Shown here one piece after another: positions 46,059 to 46,119 of a stretch of 46,119 nt of DNA. The notes under the pieces were generated by a model. It saw only the letters and a program-made list of their open reading frames with translations. It did not search any database and was not told the origin of the DNA. Every line of letters begins with the position of its first letter. Position 1 is the first letter of the stretch. Source of the stretch: Marinagarivorans sp. (lineage in GTDB: Bacteria > Pseudomonadota > Gammaproteobacteria > Pseudomonadales > Cellvibrionaceae); assembly GCA_028281865.1 (NCBI GenBank), contig JANQJB010000113.1, positions 1 to 46,119 of the forward strand, given 5' to 3'. Both the position numbers and the translations under genes were made by a program.

Positions 46059-46119
46059 TCATCGAAACAATCCGACTTATCTCACACATTGGCCTACCAC
46101 TCTCTTGTTTCCATTGATT
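45997..46119. repeat. Perfect 123-bp palindrome at the window end (likely assembly fold-back)
   Basis: Bases 45997-46057 are the exact reverse complement of 46059-46119, with a single G (46058) at the centre. The right arm ends exactly at the last base of the window and interrupts the tag gene. Perfect palindromes with a 1-base spacer are unstable in cells, so a chimeric or fold-back assembly end is more likely than a natural element. Confidence 0.95.

Overview
The window looks like chromosomal DNA of a free-living, respiring gammaproteobacterium with moderate G+C. The best guess is a marine or soil member of the Cellvibrionaceae/Pseudomonas side of the class. The evidence is gene content only: a complete ccoNOQP-ccoGHIS cluster, an Entner-Doudoroff zwf-edd-eda set beside gap, a NasA-type nitrate transporter paired with a PP2C/kinase fusion, a PilU-type ATPase, and the pepA-holC-...-valS block divergent from lptF-lptG. 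No genus is claimed. I see no insertion sequence, prophage, CRISPR array, rRNA or tRNA gene.

Layout. 1-8252: signalling. A very large hybrid histidine kinase is cut by the left edge. A single-domain HPt protein is divergent from it, and a long methyl-accepting chemotaxis protein has a structured, terminator-like 5' leader. 8484-9485: a GFO/IDH/MocA oxidoreductase. 9561-13142: nitrate uptake. A PP2C-phosphatase/kinase fusion lies downstream of nasA, separated by an intrinsic terminator, and nasA is preceded by a sigma-54-type promoter and an NtrC-type site. 13619-17380: a DUF1461-like membrane protein, PilU, a cluster of hairpins, a Yip1-family protein and an uncharacterised membrane protein.

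17429-25894: cbb3 terminal oxidase structural genes (ccoNOQP), then assembly genes (ccoG, H, I, S) and a SafE-type membrane protein, all on the minus strand. Upstream is an Anr/FNR-type box with a correctly spaced -10 element. 26541-36139: an NTF2-like protein, valS, a disordered acidic protein, holC and pepA (minus strand); divergent lptF-lptG; and an RDD protein. 36224-43024: a secreted hypothetical protein, a possible small RNA, gap, and a roughly 600-bp structured intergenic region, followed by zwf, edd and eda. 43125-46119: a hypothetical protein, an AlaA-type aminotransferase, msrB and a tag-like DNA glycosylase.

How it fits together: glucose 6-phosphate is oxidised by Zwf, and 6-phosphogluconate is dehydrated and cleaved by Edd and Eda. 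The resulting glyceraldehyde 3-phosphate goes to the neighbouring GapDH. No pgl is present in the window. The cbb3 oxidase and its Cu/haem assembly factors give high-affinity respiration under low oxygen.

The most interesting unexplained material is non-coding: the MCP leader, the 15.7-15.86 kb hairpin cluster, the GGA-rich candidate sRNA next to gap, and the gap/zwf intergenic structures. The last 123 bp are a perfect palindrome ending exactly at the window edge inside tag. This is most likely an assembly fold-back rather than biology.
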